From Candidatus Coatesiibacteriota bacterium (lineage in GTDB: Bacteria; B130-G9): a DNA stretch of 7,908 bases. The stretch is taken from the NCBI GenBank assembly GCA_016929465.1, contig JAFGIT010000176.1, positions 1 to 7,908 on the forward strand, read 5' to 3'. Positions 5,868 to 7,908 of this stretch are shown in pieces. Positions within the stretch are counted from its first letter, which is position 1. Every line of letters starts with the position of its first letter. The position numbers were made by a program, and so were the translations under genes. Below the pieces are notes generated by a model. That model did no database searches and was not told where the DNA came from. It was given only the letters and a program-made list of their open reading frames with translations.

Positions 5868-7908
5868 GCTTTCGGCTTTGAATGGGAGTTGAAGGCGATC
5901 TTGAGCGCGTCCTGGACCTGGTCCACGAAGTGGAACTTCAGCCCAGCCTTGATCTGCTCGGTGACCTCAGAGAACTCCTTCTGGTTGTCCGCAGGAATGA
6001 TCACTTCGTCGATTCCTGCTCGCTGCGCAGCGAGGACCTTTTCCTTCAGTCCTCCAATGGGCAATATATTGCCTCTCAGAGTTATCTCTCCGGTCATGGC
6101 GACATTTGCTCTGACCGGTCTCTTGGTAAGTGCAGAAATCAAAGCGACCGCCATCGTTATGCCAGCCGAAGGCCCATCCTTTGGGATAGCACCCGAAGGG
6201 ACATGGATATGGACGTCCATTTTGGAGTGGAAATCGACCGGTATCCCGAACTCATTGGCTCTCGACCGCGCAATACTCATCGCGGCCTCCGCTGATTCTT
6301 TCATCACCTCCCCCAGTTGACCAGTCAGGCGCAATCTGCCGCTCCCCGGCATTGTCGCAACCTCTATGAATAGCACGTCTCCCCCGGTGGGCGTCCAGGC
6401 TAACGCGCACGCCACGCCGACGTGGTCACGCTTGAGACTCCTGGAAATCGAATAGGCCCCCACTCCGAGCCATTCCTCGAGGTTCTGAACTTTGACGATG
6501 AATGGCCCCTCCTCGCCGCTGCCGACCTTTCTCGCGACCTTGCGACATATACGGGATATGTGACGCTCGAGATTCCTCAATCCCGCCTCGCGGGTGTACT
6601 GCAAGACGATCCGGCGCAAAGCCGAAGTAGTTATCCTGATGCTGGTATCCGAGAGACCATTCTCAGCTATCTGCTTCGGGATGATGAACTTCCGAGCGAT
6701 CTTCATCTTGTCATGCTCCGTGTAACCAGAAAGCCGCAAAATCTCCATCCGATCACGGAACGCCGGCTGGATTGTGTCCAACATATTGGCGGTGCAAATA
6801 AACAGCACATTCGATAGGTCGAAGGGCAACTCCACGTAATGGTCCTTGAAGGAGACATTCTGCTCAGGATCGAGCACCTCGAGAAGTGCGGAACTCGGAT
6901 CGCCGCGAAAATCCGCGCCAATCTTATCCACCTCATCCATCATGAACACTGGATTGCGAGAACCGGAGCCCCGCAGCTCCTGCAGAATTCGCCCCGGCAG
7001 CGCGCCGACATACGTCCGTCTATGGCCGCGAATCTCCGCCTCATCTCGGACGCCTCCCAGTGAAATACGCACGAATTTGCGTCCCAGAGCCCTTGCTATC
7101 GATCTCCCGAGAGATGTCTTCCCCGTCCCGGGCGGACCGACGAAGCAGAGGATTGGCCCCTTGTTCTCCTGGGTCAACTTCCGAACTGCGAGAAACTCGA
7201 GCACGCGCTCCTTGACCTCCTCGAGGTTATAGTGATCCTCGTCCAGTATTCTTTGAGCGACATTAAGGTCCAAATTGTCCTTCGTCTCCGCTCGCCAAGG
7301 GAGATTCAACAGCCAATCGATATACGTCCGAATTACACTGGCCTCGGCAGAATCTGCATTGCTCATCTCGAGCCGACTGAGCTGCTTGCTGCAAACCTCC
7401 CTCGCATCGTCGGGCATGTCGGTTTGTGTAAGCCTCTCTCGGAGCTCTCGAACCTCGCCAGAGAAGGAATCAGAATCGCCAAGCTTCTCCTGAATAGCCT
7501 TCATCTGCTGCCTCAGGAAATACTCCTCTTGGTCCTTTTCTATCCCCTGTTGAGCCTCGGACCTGATTCTCTCTTGAATCTCGAGTATCTCCATCTCGTT
7601 GGCGAACATCTCATTCACCACGCGGAGACGCTCCAGAGGATCGGCGATCTCCAGGATGCGCTGTGACTCCTCGAGCTTGATCCGGATACTGCCCGCGATC
7701 ATATCTGCAAGCTGCCCCGGGTCGCCGCTGTTCATGGCGACAACCGCAGCCTCGGGAGTCATGACCTTGCCCAGAGTGACGCTCCTCTCGAGCTTCTCCT
7801 TTGCATCACGCATCAAAGCCTCTGCCATCAGCGGATTCTTTATCTCCTTACGCTCGGCGAAGCGTTTTATATTAGCGGTCCAGTAAGGCTCCGTCTGAAC
7901 CATCTTCC
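5864..7908 (-). CDS. lon: ATP-dependent Lon protease (LonA type), N-terminus beyond the window
   Basis: A cytosolic AAA+ serine protease that degrades misfolded and regulatory proteins. The reading frame is open to the right edge, and the ATG at 7901-7903 is probably internal. The visible 679 residues from that Met begin in the second half of the N-terminal substrate-binding domain, so roughly 100-130 residues are missing. In order: end of the N domain (about 1-95), a helical/coiled-coil segment with EEYFLRQQMKAIQEKLGD (126-143), an AAA+ module with Walker A GPPGTGKT (256-263), Walker B VFMMDE (319-324) and SRNPVF just before it, an arginine-finger region (FRDRME, 382-387), then the protease domain. 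The catalytic dyad is Ser579 in PKDGPSAGI and Lys622 in GGLKEK. The protease domain opens with VGVACALAWT, where most LonA have a TG in place of CA. The last four bases overlap nadA. Confidence 0.97.
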   Translation of the reverse strand, partial: KMVQTEPYWTANIKRFAERKEIKNPLMAEALMRDAKEKLERSVTLGKVMTPEAAVVAMNSGDPGQLADMIAGSIRIKLEESQRILEIADPLERLRVVNEMFANEMEILEIQERIRSEAQQGIEKDQEEYFLRQQMKAIQEKLGDSDSFSGEVRELRERLTQTDMPDDAREVCSKQLSRLEMSNADSAEASVIRTYIDWLLNLPWRAETKDNLDLNVAQRILDEDHYNLEEVKERVLEFLAVRKLTQENKGPILCFVGPPGTGKTSLGRSIARALGRKFVRISLGGVRDEAEIRGHRRTYVGALPGRILQELRGSGSRNPVFMMDEVDKIGADFRGDPSSALLEVLDPEQNVSFKDHYVELPFDLSNVLFICTANMLDTIQPAFRDRMEILRLSGYTEHDKMKIARKFIIPKQIAENGLSDTSIRITTSALRRIVLQYTREAGLRNLERHISRICRKVARKVGSGEEGPFIVKVQNLEEWLGVGAYSISRSLKRDHVGVACALAWTPTGGDVLFIEVATMPGSGRLRLTGQLGEVMKESAEAAMSIARSRANEFGIPVDFHSKMDVHIHVPSGAIPKDGPSAGITMAVALISALTKRPVRANVAMTGEITLRGNILPIGGLKEKVLAAQRAGIDEVIIPADNQKEFSEVTEQIKAGLKFHFVDQVQDALKIAFNSHSKPKA

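Noticed and set aside
5784-7886. Several plus-strand open frames opposite lon
   Set aside because: They lie antisense to an intact Lon with all catalytic motifs, and their sequences look like shadow translations.

Overview
This window looks like an ordinary housekeeping stretch of an uncultivated or poorly sampled bacterium. The base composition looks only slightly GC-rich. Spacing is tight, several genes have clear Shine-Dalgarno sites, and GTG and TTG starts are used. The Lon is a bacterial LonA-type enzyme, and one gene encodes an exported beta-propeller. Nothing in the sequence fixes the phylum. A Gram-negative or candidate-phylum bacterium is a guess based on the exported propeller-Ig protein and the archaeal/Thermotoga-like sizes of the NAD enzymes. 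No rRNA, tRNA, CRISPR array, insertion sequence or phage gene was seen.

Layout. (1) Positions 2-1904: the tail of an unrecognised gene, then a secreted eight-repeat PQQ-type beta-propeller with an Ig-like C-terminus, closed by a strong intrinsic terminator. (2) About 1970-2864: a small Rossmann-fold protein of the TIGR00725 (LOG-like) family, whose C-terminus appears frameshifted, followed by an acylphosphatase with a TTG start. Between them lies a set of competing inverted repeats. (3) About 2892-4929: a good sigma-70-type promoter drives adenine phosphoribosyltransferase (apt), a single STAS-domain anti-sigma-factor antagonist, and a nicotinate phosphoribosyltransferase-like enzyme. The genes are 18-24 bases apart, so this is very probably one operon. 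(4) On the minus strand, converging on that operon with only 8 bases between stop codons: a lon protease gene that runs off the right edge, overlapped by 4 bases (ATGA) by nadA (quinolinate synthase).

How the genes fit together. Apt and the nicotinate phosphoribosyltransferase both use PRPP to salvage a free base (adenine, nicotinate). NadA makes quinolinate for de novo NAD synthesis. Both NAD routes therefore meet at the 4929/4938 junction, but no nadB or nadC is in view. The STAS protein has no partner kinase or phosphatase nearby. I did not find a convincing undescribed system. The points most worth a second look are the probable frameshift near 2478-2490, the alternative hairpins at 2521-2567 in front of the acylphosphatase ribosome-binding site, and the orphan STAS gene between two phosphoribosyltransferases.
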